A DNA stretch of 64,000 nt. It comes from Alphaproteobacteria bacterium. Lineage in GTDB: Bacteria; Pseudomonadota; Alphaproteobacteria; Rhizobiales; Hyphomicrobiaceae. This document shows positions 17,053-26,030 of this stretch, piece after piece. The DNA is taken from the NCBI GenBank assembly GCA_022600345.1, contig JAHZKP010000099.1, positions 50,797 through 114,796 of the forward strand. Reading direction: 5' to 3'. Within the stretch, counting starts at the first letter, position 1. The number at the start of each line of letters is the position of its first letter. The notes beneath the pieces were generated by a model. It had not been told where the DNA came from. It did no database searches and saw only the letters and a list, made by a program, of their open reading frames with translations. The translations under genes were made by a program, and so were the position numbers.

Positions 17053-17724
17053 TCAATCGCCGCCGCCAATGGCGTTCATTTCAACCAACGGCTTGCCCGA
17101 ACGATACTTGGCGAAATCCTCAAACAGATTTTCGATTGCCCGCGCACTCAGGATCATCCAACTGATTGGAACACAGGCATAAAACCACCATTGCATCACG
17201 TTGTCGGTGCCCAGAAGAATTTGAAAATTGGCCGCTGAATTCGCCGTCTGCTTGGTGGTCGTCACGACCACGATCAATGCGAACGTCAGCCACAAAACGG
17301 CATCAAGCGTCAGACAGGCAAGTTGGCCCTTGCGCCCCAGATTGGCGCGCAACTCCGAGAACGATAAATGACTGCGCAGCTTGGTGTTATAGGCACACCC
17401 AACCCAGGTCATGATCAGGAACAGATACGGCGGAATGGTTGTCGACCAGGGCGCCTGGACCTGGAACACGAAACGCCGGATGACTTCAACGAATATGATC
17501 GTGGAAATAATCAGGTAGGTGACGATCAGAACGGATCTCTCAAGATGCCGGTCGAGCAGTGGCACGGCCCGCAATAGCAGCATTATCAGGTAGCCGCCGA
17601 CCAGAACGGCAAACAATCCGACGATATAAGCGGCCGGATGCCCAAGCGCTTCAGAAATCACAAAGGCATCCATGGAAACGAACGCACTTAGGATTGCCAC
17701 AACGCCCTCAAACATTGACGACAT
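17053..17724 (-). CDS. TRAP transporter small permease (DctQ type)
   Basis: This 223-residue membrane protein has about four to five hydrophobic segments. The central RRFVFQVQAPWSTTIPPYLFLIMTWVG block is characteristic of DctQ, the small subunit that pairs with DctM in the inner membrane. It is longer than many DctQ proteins because of an N-terminal two-helix extension. It lies between dctP and dctM on the minus strand, 12 bases from dctM and about 120 from dctP. A hairpin in that gap may lower permease expression relative to the binding protein. Confidence 0.85.
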   Translation of the reverse strand: MSSMFEGVVAILSAFVSMDAFVISEALGHPAAYIVGLFAVLVGGYLIMLLLRAVPLLDRHLERSVLIVTYLIISTIIFVEVIRRFVFQVQAPWSTTIPPYLFLIMTWVGCAYNTKLRSHLSFSELRANLGRKGQLACLTLDAVLWLTFALIVVVTTTKQTANSAANFQILLGTDNVMQWWFYACVPISWMILSARAIENLFEDFAKYRSGKPLVEMNAIGGGD

Positions 17725-17773
17725 TCCATTTCCTCCATCTGCGGACCGGCAGACCAGCCCTCACAACTGGCCG

Positions 17774-17811
17774 GAAAATTTTTCAGTGCCTCGCAGATAT
17801 CCGCGAGGCAC
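17774..17811 (-). terminator. Hairpin between dctP and dctQ, possible attenuator
   Basis: On the minus strand GTGCCTCGC (17803-17811) pairs perfectly with GCGAGGCAC (17786-17794) around an eight-base loop. A TGAAAAATTTTCC tail follows. Placed after the binding-protein gene, it could end part of the transcripts or stabilise the dctP message, giving more binding protein than permease. Confidence 0.55.
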
Positions 17812-17845
17812 AATGAGTTTCTCAACAACCCGCTAGGATCCTCGC

Positions 17846-19084
17846 TTAGCCTGCCGACTTCCACCAGCGGCGCGGCTCGACGTTTTCGGGCAGCATGTCG
17901 GCTGGAACTTCGCGGGCAATCCGGTGCAATTCCTTGTAGGTGTCAATGCCGCCGGCCCACTTGTTGAGCCGTGAACGCCACTGCTCCCAAAGCTGGGGCT
18001 GATGTTCAGGCGAGCACATTTCCTGGGCCTTTTTGATTTCGGCATCAGGCAGGAATGCAGGACGCACGTTGTGTTTCACAAACAGCGTGTTGGGCAGTTG
18101 TGGATCGGAAAAACCAACCGTCTTGACGAGGGCGGCCTCGTTGGCAGCCTGGACATGAACCTGCGCCGTGTAGGCAGATTCCATGACCGCGTCTTGCAGA
18201 TCGCCTCCCAGCTTGTCGAAGACCTTTGCGGACATCGAAGTGTGTTCAGTACCGCAGAAAAATTTGAGGTCGACCGATTGGGATACAACAGGCGACATGT
18301 TGGCATAGCCGACAGCCGAGGCCCATGTTTCCGCGCCATCGATCAGGCCCTGCTTGAGGCCGTCGAGGGTTTCTTCCCAGGCCACCGGAACCGGGTTCAG
18401 GTTGAGCGCCTGCATGGCGATACGGCCCAGTTGCGTTCCCGTCACCCGGTTCTTGGTCCCAAACAGCGTCTCCAGCTTGTCGACAACCGGCTTATCTTTC
18501 CACTTCAAACCGAGCTGGATTCCGCGCAACTCGCAATGGCTGAACAGGAACTTGAGCCCGTGCCGCTTTTCCAGCGGATCGCGCAGAATTTTCATGCTCT
18601 CGGGCGAATAAAGGAAATGATATTGCGAGGCCCGACCGGGAAAAACGTAAGCATAGTCGAGAACATTGAGGTAGGGAGCTCCGCCTGCCGAATTCTGGGT
18701 CGAAGCGGCATAGATATCGACGATGCCTTGCTGGGTCTTCTTCACACAGGAAAGTTGTCCGCAAATCTGATTGTCGCCGATGAATTCAATGCGGATCTCA
18801 CCGTCGGTCCTTTCTTCAAGGTCCTGGGCAAAGAATAACGCGCCGGCGCGCTCGATCAGCAGGTTGCGCTGATTGAAGCCGGCGGCGCCGAATTTCAGTG
18901 TGTGTTTTGCCGGCTTGCTGAACCGCTTCTTGTAGGTCGACACAGCAGCATTCGCCAGGCCCGCGAACGTCACCGCGCCGCCCAACCCGCCAGCCGCCAG
19001 CAACGTCGAGGACAGACCGTATTGCCCCGCGACGCGAAACAGATCGCGCCGTGAAATATTATCCAGGCCACCAGAGATCTTCAT
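17846..19084 (-). CDS. TRAP transporter periplasmic binding protein (DctP type), Tat-exported
   Basis: The N-terminus has a twin-arginine signal (ISRRDLFR at residues 10-17 followed by a Gly/Ala-rich hydrophobic stretch), so the protein is exported folded. The mature part shows DctP features: FAQDLEERTDGEIRIEFIGD, GIVDIYAASTQNSAGG, and the ligand-site region ALNLNPVPVAWEETLDGLKQ with GLIDGAETW. The 412-residue length is larger than the usual 330-350 and includes the Tat signal. It is the first gene of the minus-strand operon and diverges from the GMC dehydrogenase, supporting isethionate as ligand by context. Confidence 0.88.
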   Translation of the reverse strand: MKISGGLDNISRRDLFRVAGQYGLSSTLLAAGGLGGAVTFAGLANAAVSTYKKRFSKPAKHTLKFGAAGFNQRNLLIERAGALFFAQDLEERTDGEIRIEFIGDNQICGQLSCVKKTQQGIVDIYAASTQNSAGGAPYLNVLDYAYVFPGRASQYHFLYSPESMKILRDPLEKRHGLKFLFSHCELRGIQLGLKWKDKPVVDKLETLFGTKNRVTGTQLGRIAMQALNLNPVPVAWEETLDGLKQGLIDGAETWASAVGYANMSPVVSQSVDLKFFCGTEHTSMSAKVFDKLGGDLQDAVMESAYTAQVHVQAANEAALVKTVGFSDPQLPNTLFVKHNVRPAFLPDAEIKKAQEMCSPEHQPQLWEQWRSRLNKWAGGIDTYKELHRIAREVPADMLPENVEPRRWWKSAG

Positions 19085-19245
19085 GCTTCACTCCCGTTAC
19101 AAAGGGCTATAAATGGGACTTGCGATCCCATTAAAATCATATTATAGCCAAAGGTGCAAGAACTATAGTACAGCCTTCCATCATCAAATTGCATCGCTGA
19201 GCCGTCAGCCGAAGCCCGTTCTGATTGCGAGGGAGTGGCCGCGTC

Positions 19246-20877
19246 ATGGAAGCAATCAAAGCCGATTTCATTATCGTCGGGGCCGGTTCGGCAGGATGCG
19301 TCTTGGCGAACCGGCTCAGCGCCGATCCTGCAATAACGGTTGTTTTGCTTGAAGCTGGCGGCTGGGATTTCAACCCGTGGATCCATGTCCCGGTGGGCTA
19401 CTTCAAGACGCTGCACGACCCACGGACCGACTGGTGCTATAAGACCCAGCCCGACCCCGGCCTGAACGGCCGATCGATCGATTGGCCTCGCGGCAAGACA
19501 CTGGGCGGATCCAGTTCCATCAATGGCATGCTCTACATCCGCGGTCAGCGCCAGGACTACGACACCTGGGCACAACTGGGAAACAGCGGCTGGGGCTATG
19601 ATGATGTACTGGCATTGTTCAAGCGCTCGGAATGCAATGAGAACGGCGAGGACGAATTCCACGGCGCGAACGGCGGGCTGAGTGTCAACAAGACACGCGC
19701 CCGCAGTGCAATCTCGGAAGCCTTCATAAACGCTGCCGTCGAAATGGGCGTACCGCGCACCCAGGACGTTAATGGCCAGGTTCAGGAAGGCGTCGACTAT
19801 TTTCCCCAGACAGCAAGGAATGGCCTGCGATGCTCAAGTGCCAGGGCATTCCTGCATCCGGTCCGCAAGAGACCGAACCTCAAGATCATTACCAATGCTC
19901 ACACGCAATCGCTGATCTTCGATGCCAACGATCAAAGGAAAATTTGCGGCGTCAATTATTTGCGCAAGGGCTCGCCGCAAGTTGTGCGGACAAAAGATGG
20001 CGGCGAAGTCATTTTATCGGCCGGCGCAATCGGGTCGCCGCAAATTCTGGAACTATCGGGAATAGGCCGCGGCGACGTCTTGAGCGCCGCTGGAATTCCA
20101 GTCCGCCACGAACTCACCGGCGTTGGAGAATGCCTACAGGATCATCTGCAGATCCGGCTCGTTTATGAGGTCAACGTCCCCACGCTAAACGACGCCATTA
20201 ATAACTTTTTTCGCCGCATGGGCATTGGCATCCAATACCTGTTGACCCGCGCGGGACCGATGAGTATGGGTGCCAGCCAAGTGTGCGTTTTCGCCAGATC
20301 GATGGATTTCCTGGAGACGCCCGACATTCAGTTTCACTTCCAGCCCCTAAGCGCCGATAAGCCTGGCATTGTCATGCATCCGTTTTCCGGGATCACTTCC
20401 TCGGTATGCCAACTGCGCCCGGAAAGTCGCGGACACGTCCACATATCGTCACCTTGCGCTGCCGACCATCCCAAAATCGTGCCCAACTATCTATCAGCAG
20501 CCGCAGACCAGGAATGCGCCGTCCGCTCGGTTCGCTTTGCCCGCGCCATGACGAAAACGAAGGCCCTCAGCCCCTTCATCGTGCGCGAGCACATGCCTTC
20601 AAACAACCCGCAAAGCGATGAGGAGTTGCTTGATGCCGCCCGCAACATGGGTCAGTCGATCTACCATCCCACCTCAACCTGCAGAATGGGCCGCGATGCC
20701 GGCGCAGTCGTCGACGATCGATTGCGTTTGCACGGCTTGAAGGGCTTGCGCATTGCCGATGCCTCGATCATGCCGACGCTCGTCTCCGGCAACACAAATG
20801 CGCCGACCATCATGATCGGCGAGAAAGCCAGTGACATGATCTTACAAGACCGCACAAGGCCACCGCCACAAACCTGA
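19246..20877 (+). CDS. iseJ: GMC-family flavin dehydrogenase, probable isethionate dehydrogenase
   Basis: GMC oxidoreductases oxidise alcohols with bound FAD. The FAD-binding GAGSAG is at 12-17, and the GMC signatures WPRGKTLGGSSSINGMLYIR and GAIGSPQILELSGIG are present. The active-site His474 (in YHPTSTCRMG) and Asn516 (in SGNTNAPT) are kept. The protein resembles choline dehydrogenase, but the downstream xsc and divergent TRAP genes point to IseJ, the flavoprotein that converts isethionate to sulfoacetaldehyde. ATG 19246 was chosen over an upstream frame start at 19225 because GAGGGAG lies about ten bases before it and the family starts directly with the FAD motif. Substrate is inferred from context. 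Confidence 0.85.
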   Translation: MEAIKADFIIVGAGSAGCVLANRLSADPAITVVLLEAGGWDFNPWIHVPVGYFKTLHDPRTDWCYKTQPDPGLNGRSIDWPRGKTLGGSSSINGMLYIRGQRQDYDTWAQLGNSGWGYDDVLALFKRSECNENGEDEFHGANGGLSVNKTRARSAISEAFINAAVEMGVPRTQDVNGQVQEGVDYFPQTARNGLRCSSARAFLHPVRKRPNLKIITNAHTQSLIFDANDQRKICGVNYLRKGSPQVVRTKDGGEVILSAGAIGSPQILELSGIGRGDVLSAAGIPVRHELTGVGECLQDHLQIRLVYEVNVPTLNDAINNFFRRMGIGIQYLLTRAGPMSMGASQVCVFARSMDFLETPDIQFHFQPLSADKPGIVMHPFSGITSSVCQLRPESRGHVHISSPCAADHPKIVPNYLSAAADQECAVRSVRFARAMTKTKALSPFIVREHMPSNNPQSDEELLDAARNMGQSIYHPTSTCRMGRDAGAVVDDRLRLHGLKGLRIADASIMPTLVSGNTNAPTIMIGEKASDMILQDRTRPPPQT

Positions 20878-21054
20878 ACCATCAACAACCCGGTCCGCGA
20901 CTGCCCCCCTGCAGGAAAGACAGGCCAGGTGCCAACCTGCTGCGCTCCGCCAGCAACCGGATCAATCGGGACACCATCGAAAATGAAAATAGTTGCTGAA
21001 AATTTCATTGAAGAACACGCTACCAACTGAACCATTCCCTACGGAGAAGACAAA

Positions 21055-22833
21055 ATGAAAATGACCACTGAAGAGGCCTTCATCAAAGTCCTTCAGATGC
21101 ACGGAATCGAGCATGCGTTCGGAATTATCGGCTCGGCAATGATGCCGATATCAGATCTGTTTCCTGCTGCCGGCATCAAGTTCTGGGACTGTGCGCACGA
21201 AGTGAATGCCGGCATGAGCGCGGACGGCTACACCCGCGCGACCGGCAAAATGTCGATTGCCATCGCCCAGAACGGTCCAGGCATCACCAACATCGTGACG
21301 CCGATCATCACCGCCTACTGGAACCACACGCCGCTCTTGCTGGTGACGCCACAGGCTGCCAACAAGACGATCGGCCAGGGTGGCTTCCAGGAAGTCAAGC
21401 AGATGGCAATGTTTGAAGACTGCGTCTGCTATCAGGAAGAAGTGCGTGACCCCTCGCGCATCGCCGAAGTCTTGAACCGCGTTATTCAGAAAGCCCATCG
21501 CGGATCGGCGCCCGCCCAAATCAACGTGCCGCGCGATTACTGGACCCAGGTGATCGACATCGACCTGCCGCAGATCGTCAACATCGCGCATCCGCCAGGC
21601 GATCCAGATGCCATCGGCGAAGCAGCCAAACTGTTGTCGGAGGCAAAGTTCCCCGTCATCCTCAACGGTGCCGGCGTTGTGCTGGCAGGCGCAATCCCCG
21701 CCGCCGCCGCTCTTGCAGAGCGCTTGTCAGCTCCCGTTTGCTGCAACTATCAGCACAACGACGCCTTCCCAGGGTCCCATCCGCTGTCTTGCGGACCACT
21801 TGGTTACAACGGGTCCAAGGCGGCAATGGAAATGATCTCAAAAGCCGATGTGGTATTGGCCCTCGGAACCCGCCTGAATCCGTTTTCCTCGCTACCAGCC
21901 TACCAGACCGAATATTGGCCAAAGGATGCAAAAATCATCCAGGTCGACATCAACGCTGACCGCATCGGACTGACCAAGCGCGTTGCCGTCGGCATCCAGG
22001 GCGATGCAAAGAAGGTGGCCGAGCAGCTCCTGGACCAGTTGTCGGGCAGCGCCGGCGATGCCGGCCGCAAGGATCGCGAGGCAATGATTGCTCAGGCAAA
22101 ATCGAGCTGGGCCCAGGAACTCACCTCAATGATTCACGAGGACGATGACCCCGGCATCGACTGGAACAAGCGGGCCCGCGAACGCGAACCCGATCGCATG
22201 AGCCCGCGCCAGGCCTGGCAGGCAATCCAGGCAGCCATGCCCGGCAATGCCATCATCTCAACAGACATCGGCAACAACTGCGCCATCGGCAATGCATATC
22301 CAACGTTCGAAGAGGGGCGCAAATACATGTCGCCGGGTCTGTTCGGGCCGTGCGGCTATGGCCTGCCTTCGATCCTGGGCGCCAAGATCGGACGACCCGA
22401 TTTGCCCTGCGTGGGCTTTGCCGGTGATGGCGCCTTCGGCATCTCCATGAACGAGATGACCGCATGCGGGCGCAACGATTGGCCGCCGATCACGATGGTG
22501 ATTTTCCGCAACTACCAGTGGGGCGCTGAAAAACGCAACACGACTCTGTGGTTCGAAGACAACTTCGTGGGCACCGAGCTGAATCAGGGCGTCGACTACG
22601 CCAAGATTGCCGAAGGTTGCGGGCTTAAGGGCGCACGCGCCGAAACGCCCGAAGAAGTGACCGAAGTGCTAAAAACCGCAATCAAGGAGCAGATGGAAAA
22701 CGGCGTGACAACGTTCGTCGAAGTCGTGCTCAATCAGGAACTGGGCGAACCCTTCCGCCGCGACGCCATGAAGAAACCCGTCGTCGTTGCCGGCATCAAC
22801 AAGGACGACATGCAGCGCAAACCCGTCATGTAA
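21055..22833 (+). CDS. xsc: Sulfoacetaldehyde acetyltransferase
   Basis: Xsc is a thiamine-diphosphate enzyme that turns sulfoacetaldehyde and phosphate into acetyl phosphate and sulfite. The full 592-residue length matches the family. The catalytic Glu49 sits in AHEVNAGMSADGYTRATGK, the GQGGFQEVKQM block is typical of Xsc rather than acetolactate synthase, and the ThDP-binding motif starts at G457-D458-G459. A clear ribosome site (CGGAGAAG) precedes ATG 21055. It follows the GMC dehydrogenase by about 180 bases. A phosphate acetyltransferase gene, often next to xsc, is not in the window, and neither is a recognisable sulfite exporter or sulfite dehydrogenase. Confidence 0.93.
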   Translation: MKMTTEEAFIKVLQMHGIEHAFGIIGSAMMPISDLFPAAGIKFWDCAHEVNAGMSADGYTRATGKMSIAIAQNGPGITNIVTPIITAYWNHTPLLLVTPQAANKTIGQGGFQEVKQMAMFEDCVCYQEEVRDPSRIAEVLNRVIQKAHRGSAPAQINVPRDYWTQVIDIDLPQIVNIAHPPGDPDAIGEAAKLLSEAKFPVILNGAGVVLAGAIPAAAALAERLSAPVCCNYQHNDAFPGSHPLSCGPLGYNGSKAAMEMISKADVVLALGTRLNPFSSLPAYQTEYWPKDAKIIQVDINADRIGLTKRVAVGIQGDAKKVAEQLLDQLSGSAGDAGRKDREAMIAQAKSSWAQELTSMIHEDDDPGIDWNKRAREREPDRMSPRQAWQAIQAAMPGNAIISTDIGNNCAIGNAYPTFEEGRKYMSPGLFGPCGYGLPSILGAKIGRPDLPCVGFAGDGAFGISMNEMTACGRNDWPPITMVIFRNYQWGAEKRNTTLWFEDNFVGTELNQGVDYAKIAEGCGLKGARAETPEEVTEVLKTAIKEQMENGVTTFVEVVLNQELGEPFRRDAMKKPVVVAGINKDDMQRKPVM

Positions 22834-23038
22834 CGGGCGCCAAAGGGCTGACAGCAAAACTACTCAAGAAACACCATTGCGGCGGGAGGGCAACTTTCCG
22901 CCGCAAGTGCGTTGACCTATCGGTTGCAACGCTCTCCTGCTGACCCCGGCATCCAATCGAGATCAGCCCGTGCCAAGCGCCAAGTGCCAAACGCCAGACC
23001 GGACGAACAGACGAACGCTGGCAGCCCCACCTGTCGGC
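22834..23038. other. Intergenic stretch downstream of xsc, no gene seen
   Basis: Together with the terminator that follows, about 320 bases separate convergent xsc and the TctC-like gene. No coding frame is convincing. The only clear structure is the minus-strand terminator listed separately. Confidence 0.45.
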
Positions 23039-23079
23039 AAAAAATACGGGCCGCAGGATCGATTCATCCATGCGGCCCG
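23039..23079 (-). terminator. Rho-independent terminator of the TctC-like gene
   Basis: On the minus strand a perfect nine-base stem CGGGCCGCA (23071-23079) / TGCGGCCCG (23047-23055) with a 15-base loop is followed by TATTTTTT. It lies about 80 bases behind the stop of the binding-protein gene. Confidence 0.75.
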
Positions 23080-23156
23080 AATCTAATCGTTCACTTATCC
23101 AGCCTGGCACCGGCCAACCCGGACTGGCGGTTTAGAGACAATCAATTTCCGCCCGA

Positions 23157-24161
23157 TCACCTCTTGAAGTAATCGTTCAGGGTCTGCAGCAGGAAGTCCT
23201 GATAGGCTTCCGAGTAGCTCTCGATCGTCTCATTGATCAGCGTCACCGACCCCTCCGGATCGCGATAGGGATCAATGATCGTCATATATTTGCTGGCATT
23301 GAATTTCTGGAACGAATCGGTCTTGTAACCCTTGGCAAAAACGTCCTGCAGATATTTCAGCCGCTCCTCGGGCACGCCAGCCTTTACGAAGAAACCGCGA
23401 AAACGCATGAACGGTTTAAAGCCGGCTCCAACTTCGAAGTGCGTGGGGACATCCGAAAAAGCAGACGGCCGCGACCGAAAGAATGTCACGATAGGCTTGA
23501 GACGACCCGAATCCAGGTACTTGCGCACATCGCCAGGCTGCTCGAACAAGGCATCGGCACGGCCTGTGAAAACCGCTTCATAGCGGTCCTTCACGTTGGG
23601 GAAACTGATTTGTCGGGTCTTAAATCCCAGATCCTTTTCCAAGGCCCGCATTGTCAGGTTCTCCATCGAACCATCATAGGAAACGTTGGCAACCGCGACC
23701 CGCTTTTCCTTCTGCTTTGCGTAAGCCAGAAAAGATTCCCAGTCATTAAAGCGCGGATCATCGGAGCGAATGAACAATTGGCTGAAGGTTAGCTGCACGA
23801 TGTTTAGCGGCGTCCAGTCCTTGCCCGGATGGATATCCGTGGCACCAATTGCAAAGGCCGAAGCAACATCGTCAATGTGTTCAATGACAGTGTTTCCATC
23901 GGCAGGCAGCTTCATGAATTCCGGCAGCGCGCCCAGCCCGGAACCCTTCTTGATATTGACGATGTCGAACCGCGTTTTAGAGACGGATTCGACACTCTTG
24001 GCCATGGCGCGGCTCAACTGGTCAGAACCGCCACCCTTACCGTAAGGCACGATCATCTTGGTTTTCTGGGATTGTGCAAATGTAGCCGCCGGCGACACCG
24101 TCAGACCAAAGCTGACGGCGGCGGCGGTAAGGGCAAGACAAATTACGCGTCTAGAGAACAT
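23157..24161 (-). CDS. TctC/Bug-type tricarboxylate-transporter binding protein
   Basis: This 334-residue exported protein has a Sec signal peptide (residues 1-30, ending near ATFAQS). The mature part opens KMIVPYGKGGGSDQLSRAMA, the usual VPYGPGGGSD-like motif of Bug/TctC solute receptors. A further GRADALFEQPGDVRKYLDSG block matches the family. No tctA or tctB membrane genes lie nearby, so it is an orphan receptor, which is common in Alpha- and Betaproteobacteria. The ligand is unknown; it could serve as a sensor partner or work with a distant transporter. A strong terminator follows it, and a TAXI-type receptor gene lies upstream on the same strand, 105 bases away. Confidence 0.82.
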   Translation of the reverse strand: MFSRRVICLALTAAAVSFGLTVSPAATFAQSQKTKMIVPYGKGGGSDQLSRAMAKSVESVSKTRFDIVNIKKGSGLGALPEFMKLPADGNTVIEHIDDVASAFAIGATDIHPGKDWTPLNIVQLTFSQLFIRSDDPRFNDWESFLAYAKQKEKRVAVANVSYDGSMENLTMRALEKDLGFKTRQISFPNVKDRYEAVFTGRADALFEQPGDVRKYLDSGRLKPIVTFFRSRPSAFSDVPTHFEVGAGFKPFMRFRGFFVKAGVPEERLKYLQDVFAKGYKTDSFQKFNASKYMTIIDPYRDPEGSVTLINETIESYSEAYQDFLLQTLNDYFKR

Positions 24162-24266
24162 ACTCGAACACTTCCATAGATAAGCCTGCAGGATGCCGGG
24201 CTAAGTTGACACTTGTTGGGCACTGCTCGTTTTAGATTCAGATTGCACGGCTGGGGTTGGATAAGC

Positions 24267-25574
24267 TTATTGCACATCCGTCTGTTTGCGCCATGTGAGG
24301 AAGCGGTCGAACAAATCCTTTTTGGAAAGAGCCAGCACCTCATCCTTGCCCACGCGCGAAATTTCCTCATCGATGAACTGCCGGAACACGGCACGCAGGC
24401 TCGGCTTGCCTTTGGGTTTTGCGGCAACCTGTGTCGGTGCCTGACGCTGACGCTTCTGCCAAGCCTTGAAGCGGGCGAACAGTTCGGGCTTTTTCAAACG
24501 CAGCAATTGCTCCGCACCACCCGATGCCGATTCTGCTGCAATGAACGCCTTGAACAAGTCTTCGACGCTACGACGGCCTTTTTTAGGCTTGGCCCGGGCC
24601 ACGGCTCTTGGCAGCGGATTGTTCTGCAGCCACTGGGCCACCGGTGTGTAGCGTTGCATTCCCGCAATCGCAGCACCCAGGTTCACATCGCGCCAGCGCG
24701 GGTGCCGGGGCGAACGCTGCAAATCGCCCAGCCGCGACAAGAACGCATCGACGAACCGGGTAATCTTGCGACGCCTTGGAGAGGCCTGTGCAAAGTTGAA
24801 TGCCAGCATGATCGAAGGTGTCGCAACCGTCGAAATACTCTGTCCGGGAAGTATGAGATCCGGATAATCGGCGCTTGTGAGCTGAATCGGAAAGTAGACA
24901 TCGGGTAGCTTGTCGCTGAACGGGATATCGACAAACCGCAACGGCCCACCATCGCGAATTTCATCAAGCAATGGATTGGGGCGCCCCGACATAATAAGAG
25001 TGGCTGCGATTTCACCGCTGCGAACGCGCTCGAGAGCCAATCGCTGATCCAGATACACCGGCTCGTAATCGATACCTTTAGACGTGAACACATTCTGGGC
25101 GGCAACGAACGCCCCGTGATAATTACTCACGACATTGATTTTTTTGCCGTTCAGATCAGCCAGGGTTTTAATCCCGCGTCCAGCAACCAGATGCGCCACC
25201 TTATTGTAGAGACGCGAAACGACGCGCAGCTTTTCCTTCATCTGGGGCAGCATGCGCTTCTTTTCGACGTAGTCGATGACGTCGGCGGGAACGATCGCCA
25301 GATCGACGCCCTTCAACAACAGCGTATCGATCAAGTCGGAAATGGCGCCACGTCCGGAGATACCCAGAACCCGCAGGTTGTCGCCCTCATCCAGCACGGC
25401 CGCCAAATCTGAAGCCAGCCGTGAACTAAGGTAATGGTGTTGACCGGTGATAATGGTCACCGTCCCCCGGTGCAGCTCATCGCGGCTGGGTGTTTGAGCG
25501 AGGGCGGATGTGCTGATGACTACCGTCGAAACCAAGAAAACCGCGAATTTGCGCAGAAGTGTTACTCGCCACAT
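24267..25574 (-). CDS. TAXI-like solute-binding protein with a duplicated C-terminal motif
   Basis: A signal peptide (to about ALAQTPS) precedes a TAXI/NMT1-type receptor domain with VTIITGQHHYLSSRLASDLA, LLLKGVDLAIVPADVIDYV and LADLNGKKINVVSNYHGA. After about residue 330 there are two copies of a roughly 40-residue helical motif (about 337-376 and 393-432), each with LFKAFI or VFRQFI, then a Leu-Lys-Lys turn, then LFxRFxxW and a basic end. The copies are joined by an Ala/Pro/Lys linker. I know no such tail on ordinary TAXI receptors. No membrane subunit of a TAXI-TRAP system is near, so the protein may act as a sensor or scaffold in the periplasm. Confidence 0.72.
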   Translation of the reverse strand: MWRVTLLRKFAVFLVSTVVISTSALAQTPSRDELHRGTVTIITGQHHYLSSRLASDLAAVLDEGDNLRVLGISGRGAISDLIDTLLLKGVDLAIVPADVIDYVEKKRMLPQMKEKLRVVSRLYNKVAHLVAGRGIKTLADLNGKKINVVSNYHGAFVAAQNVFTSKGIDYEPVYLDQRLALERVRSGEIAATLIMSGRPNPLLDEIRDGGPLRFVDIPFSDKLPDVYFPIQLTSADYPDLILPGQSISTVATPSIMLAFNFAQASPRRRKITRFVDAFLSRLGDLQRSPRHPRWRDVNLGAAIAGMQRYTPVAQWLQNNPLPRAVARAKPKKGRRSVEDLFKAFIAAESASGGAEQLLRLKKPELFARFKAWQKRQRQAPTQVAAKPKGKPSLRAVFRQFIDEEISRVGKDEVLALSKKDLFDRFLTWRKQTDVQ

Positions 25575-26030
25575 ACTCGATACTCGAACCCCTGAATACT
25601 GTTTTAAAGCTGCACTCTAGACACCCCGGGCTAACAGGGAATCTGAGCATTGCGTCCTGCACAATTGGCAAAATTGACCAATAGCAGACCGGGTTTATCA
25701 GGATGCACTTGAACTCAAGGCTGCCCAATTTTCTGCCAGAACAACGACCATAGTTCGACGGTGCAATCCAATGATCATTCTATTTAAGGTGAAAACCCAT
25801 AGCAAGGCGATGCCGTATTTACAACGAAGTGAGCATTGTTGCAATTGCGTCACGACGATCACGCTTTCGGTATCCCGGAGCCGCTTAACGATAGATCTAA
25901 CGAATGAGCACGTTAAGCCGATTGAACAGCGTGCTAGTTTAGCCTGGAGTTATACTGGGAGCCGGGCTAGAGTCCCACCCGCTTCCACTTTTAACTCGCC
26001 GAAACGGTCCTGTAAGTTATGGAGTCAGTA
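25575..26030. other. Divergent intergenic region, no gene seen
   Basis: About 455 bases separate the minus-strand receptor genes and the plus-strand coiled-coil gene. No convincing coding frame was found. It should hold two divergent promoters; I cannot assign their boxes with confidence. Confidence 0.45.

Noticed and set aside
19246..20877. Choline dehydrogenase (betA)
   Set aside because: No betB or betI nearby, while a TRAP system and xsc flank the gene.
21055..22833. Acetolactate synthase instead of Xsc
   Set aside because: The Xsc-type GQGGFQEVKQM block and the neighbouring sulfonate genes fit Xsc; no small regulatory subunit gene is adjacent.
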